Assembly: GCA_013399015.1 (NCBI GenBank)
Contig: VWZX01008287.1
Span: forward strand, 248,001-312,000
DNA length: 64,000 bases
Direction of reading: 5' to 3'
DNA from: Galbula dea
Taxonomy: Eukaryota > Chordata > Aves > Piciformes > Galbulidae
The notes under the pieces are model-generated. The model was not told where the DNA came from, searched no databases, and saw nothing but the letters and a program-made list of their open reading frames with translations. A program made the translations under genes and the position numbers. Shown piece after piece: positions 60,501 to 64,000 of the stretch. Position 1 is the first letter of the stretch. The number at the start of each line of letters is the position of its first letter.

Positions 60501-63500
60501 GATCCTGCATGACACTTAATGAAGCTCAAGCGTGGAAGCAGGAACACAGTGAGTTGGCCAAAGAGCCACACACTAACTAGTGGCAGTTTGGTTGTTCTGA
60601 TTTCAGTTCAGTATCTCTAGCCTTGGACACAGTGCTGCATCATTACTTACAGAATGATCATCTGCAACCACAAAGCACCAGGCAACATCCCAACACATTT
60701 TACAAGTAAGTGGAGAACTACACAGGCACAGTTACATAGAAAAAGTCCTTCTGAATACCTAGAAATTCAGATTTGAGAGTCATCACTCTCAAGAACAATA
60801 AGAGACTCACAGATTTTGTTTATGAACTGAAGCCATAACAATTAATATTTTTTATGGCCTACTGCTTTGAGAACAGGAGGAAAAAAAGGGGGAAAAAACC
60901 CTACTTGCTATACTACCGTCATTAGACATTTAATAATATCAGCTATTGGTAGTATTATGCATTAGTTATGGATTAATGAACCATAAAACATGAGATCCAA
61001 CCATAAGGGCTGATACCCTAGTTGCACTTCAGAGAAGTCAGTTAAGTTTTACTTACAGATCAAAGATCAAATTCTGGCTGCTCTGAAAATCCTAAGAACC
61101 TTGCCACCGCTTTCAGTACAGCTAGGAACTTGCCCACTGGAGCTATATTTATGTCTTCCTGGAATAATAGAAAAAAACCTTAGCCATTAAAACAAATATT
61201 ATTGCCACTATTTTTATTTTGAAATCAGGTATCCAACAGGGAGCTATTTTCCACCACAGTGAGAGGTAAACACAATAGTCTAGGTTCTGACTCAGGTACA
61301 CCTCTCCAGCCCACAAATTTTCATTGGGTTGAAGGACTATCATTTTAAATCAGAATGTGGCTCATCAAAAAATGTCTTCAATATTTGAAAATATTTACTT
61401 TCTTTGTTTTGAAAACAAAATGCAGGTATCTTGCCACCAATCTCAGTGCCATCCCCACTTCAGTATGTGGCAGAGCTCTGGATTCCAGTTATTTGTAGAC
61501 TTACATCCTCCTAGTTGTCCTACACTGAAACATTTACCATTGAGTTACACCTCATGGAAAAGTGCAATTTCACCAGGCAGTTAAACAGGAGCTATGTGCA
61601 GACTAAGTTACTTCTGCTTCAAGTTACCAAAGTAGTAGGTGTGGTTGTCCTTCACTATTTCTGGAATTTCTCATCAAACATTTAGGGAGAAAAAAACAAC
61701 TAAAACAGCAGACAGTATTCCAAAACCAAGAAATACACATCTGCAAACTCAGCTGTCATAGCTGAACACTGATCTTGACCTATCTCATAGACACACTTGT
61801 GCATTTAAAAACTTGGAATTAAAACCGCTGCTGTAAAATAGAGTTCTACACTTCAGTGCCAGAAGAGATGCAATCCTAATAATTCAGTATGAACAAGAAA
61901 CACCATCAGTCTAATGATGGAATAGCGTAGATATTCTTAAATACAGGAAGATTACACTCAATGTGGATTGAGGTTTTTTTGTTGTGCTTTAATTAAAACG
62001 TTAGCATAGGTCTTTTAAGCAAGTTCCTTATAAAGAAGGTTTGCTTTGCTGATGGGTTACTGAGGTTGCCTGATTAAATTTTATTAGAGATAACAGAACC
62101 TCAAACTGAAAGACAGAAAGCAATGGTAAATGTGTAACTTTAAAAATATGTTGCCTTTTAGTGACAAGTAAGATGGGGCCTCGTAAAGTTTCCACTGCAT
62201 CCCAGTAAGGAGCTAAAGGTCATTGCTAACTCAAAGTTAAAAACAATGGGAAGTAGAGGATGTCATTCTTTCATATTTGCCCAGTCATTCTGTGTTTTCT
62301 TTGTATGGATTTACTTAGGAAACTGGGAAATCTAAAAAACAATTTAAAAATGTCAAGGTTAACGTTTTTCCCTTAACAATAGTAGAAATCTGTTCATCTT
62401 GCTATGTAAAATGTTTGCTTTATAAAGGAAAATACCTCTTACTTGAAAAGGTTTGATCTTTTCAGGCATATAAAATCTTTGAAGTTTCATGTGCAACTTT
62501 CAAATTAACATGCAAGATAACTCTGCTTTTGCAAAGAGTGAATGCTCATTTCCAATAAAGAAACAGACTTTTTTTTAAAATATTCTTTAGCAAACAGATT
62601 AATTTCTTTCCCAAACAATTTAAAAAAATTTCCTTGAAATAATACTTTTTAGTTCACTCAGGAATAAAAGACATGTCTGGCCAACAAGGAGACTGTCTTT
62701 ACATCAACAAAAATATGTCATCCTGATCTCTAGGGATCTAGTGCTCAAAAATGGTCTATCATGTAATAAAGTAACAAAACCAAAACCAGTATTTTCTCCT
62801 TCTCAATGCAAAGATGGGAACCGTAATTTGAGTCCCTCATTCCAGATTCAGAGTCTTTGTCATTAGAAACAGTATTTTATTCCCAAAATCGCTTTTTTAT
62901 CTTGAGTATCTCTTTTTTATTCCAACTTCTTTTGTTTTGCAAGGTCATTACATCTCTACATAGATATGCAGACAACCTTTAAACATTTAAAACACTATCA
63001 AAAGCCATCTCAAACTACCTTGTCAACCACATTCAAAACAGGTAACTTAATTCACATGAAAGCATGTCCATGTCAAAAAGTATGTTCTGGCCCTTTTCCT
63101 CCTGAAACAGAACCATGCATGTGGGATCTGGTTTACAGAATACTAAGATTTTCACTTTTCACAGTGGCAAATTTAAAAGATTTTACAAGGAAGAGAAAAA
63201 AGGTCCTGGGAGTTTAATTTGAGGCCAACAGTTCCACCCCTAGTAAAAGGGGATGGTCTGGAAGAATGCATAAATGAAAGACTCCATTATTTAATTTCAC
63301 AACATCTGGACTGACATCATTTATCACATTTTGGCCTTAACAAGGATTTTAAGAAAGAACCTAAAAGGAGCTGGATGTCAAAATCTTTTTGGAAACCAAA
63401 GGGTTTTAACAATATCTCCTCCTTGATGCCTTTTAGAATTTAAAAATATGACTCTGAGCAATAAAACTATTTAGTATGTCATGCACACTAAAGCTATTCA

Positions 63501-64000
63501 ATTTGCACCTTGTCATCCTGTGCCAGTTTAAATCATGTTTAAATGAAGATACCAAATTAAATTAAATGGATGGATAGCAATGCATAGAATGTCATAGGGC
63601 AAAGTGAATTCCTAGTGAACCTCCTCTGGAGGCACAAGGTCTGACATGTAAAACACAGCAATTCACATGGAAGACTGAACCTTGCCATGAAATCATGCTC
63701 TATGTGCAATCTCAGAAACACTGCTAACAATGTTTTAATTCCACCCATGGCTGCTAAAGCAGTTTACAATGTAGACATAGGATATCCATACATACCACCA
63801 AAATAGAACACAATGCTAAATTGTTCTCCTATGTATGCAGGTGCTTCTGTGGTCCCCTGACAAAATGACAACTCACATAAAGGTCGTACTGAAACAATTT
63901 CACCTTGGGGCCAATCTCCTCATTACTGCATTTGCTTTAGGTTTCTTTCACTTTTTGCTGAGAGATAAACTAAGAGCAACTTTCTTAATGAGACAGGTCT
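57580..64000. other. Unique non-coding sequence
   Basis: No gene, RNA gene or recognisable repeat. A short echo of the 18.2-kb palindromic repeat ('gaccctgatcctgcatgaca') lies at 60494-60513 but has no matching second half. Open frames are short and anonymous. AT-rich stretches at 60.9-61.0 and 62.3-62.7 kb are featureless to the eye. Confidence 0.6.

Noticed and set aside
60489..60540. Possible second copy of the 18.2-kb palindromic repeat ('gaccctgatcctgcatgaca')
   Set aside because: Only one end matches, for under 20 bp, and no inverted partner is visible.

Overview
The window looks like avian nuclear DNA. It is AT-rich and CpG-poor, and its clearest repeats are 3' fragments of CR1 LINEs, the dominant bird retrotransposon. 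I saw no mammalian-type SINEs or L1. It holds one undetermined base (36402), as expected from a draft assembly. I recognise no protein-coding gene, tRNA, rRNA, snRNA, snoRNA or CRISPR array. The longest open frame is only 202 codons and matches no family I know. The window is best read as intergenic or deep intronic sequence.

Layout, left to right. 1-5650 is unique sequence with T-rich tracts and one AT microsatellite. 5650-5905 is a very degenerate CR1-like relic. 5906-18150 is mostly unique; it holds a short frame resembling a reverse-transcriptase fossil (about 7300-7450), the longest open frame (13717-14325) and a pyrimidine-rich patch near 15 kb. 18153-18248 is a palindromic, MITE-like relic. 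CR1 fragments lie at 19439-19575, 26471-26655 and 53874-54230, all on the minus strand. A 130-bp sequence is present twice, at 22160 and 23734. Further pyrimidine-rich patches lie at 24.3-24.7 kb and 38.4-38.7 kb. An old amniote interspersed repeat lies at 37396-37505.

I list several short open segments bounded by good splice-site matches on both sides, as unverified candidate exons. On the minus strand these are 54864-55040, 51460-51492, 48001-48011, 31672-31730 and 15700-15795. On the plus strand they are 12914-12973, 14704-14766, 47359-47643, 49064-49137 and 57413-57579. Such sites arise often by chance in 64 kb, and I could not match any peptide to a known protein. If a real gene crosses the window, its exons are most likely among these.

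I found no convincing new biological system. The observations most worth checking are the 22/23.7-kb duplication, the reverse-transcriptase-like motif near 7.4 kb, and the phase-compatible minus-strand candidate exons at 31.7 and 15.7 kb.
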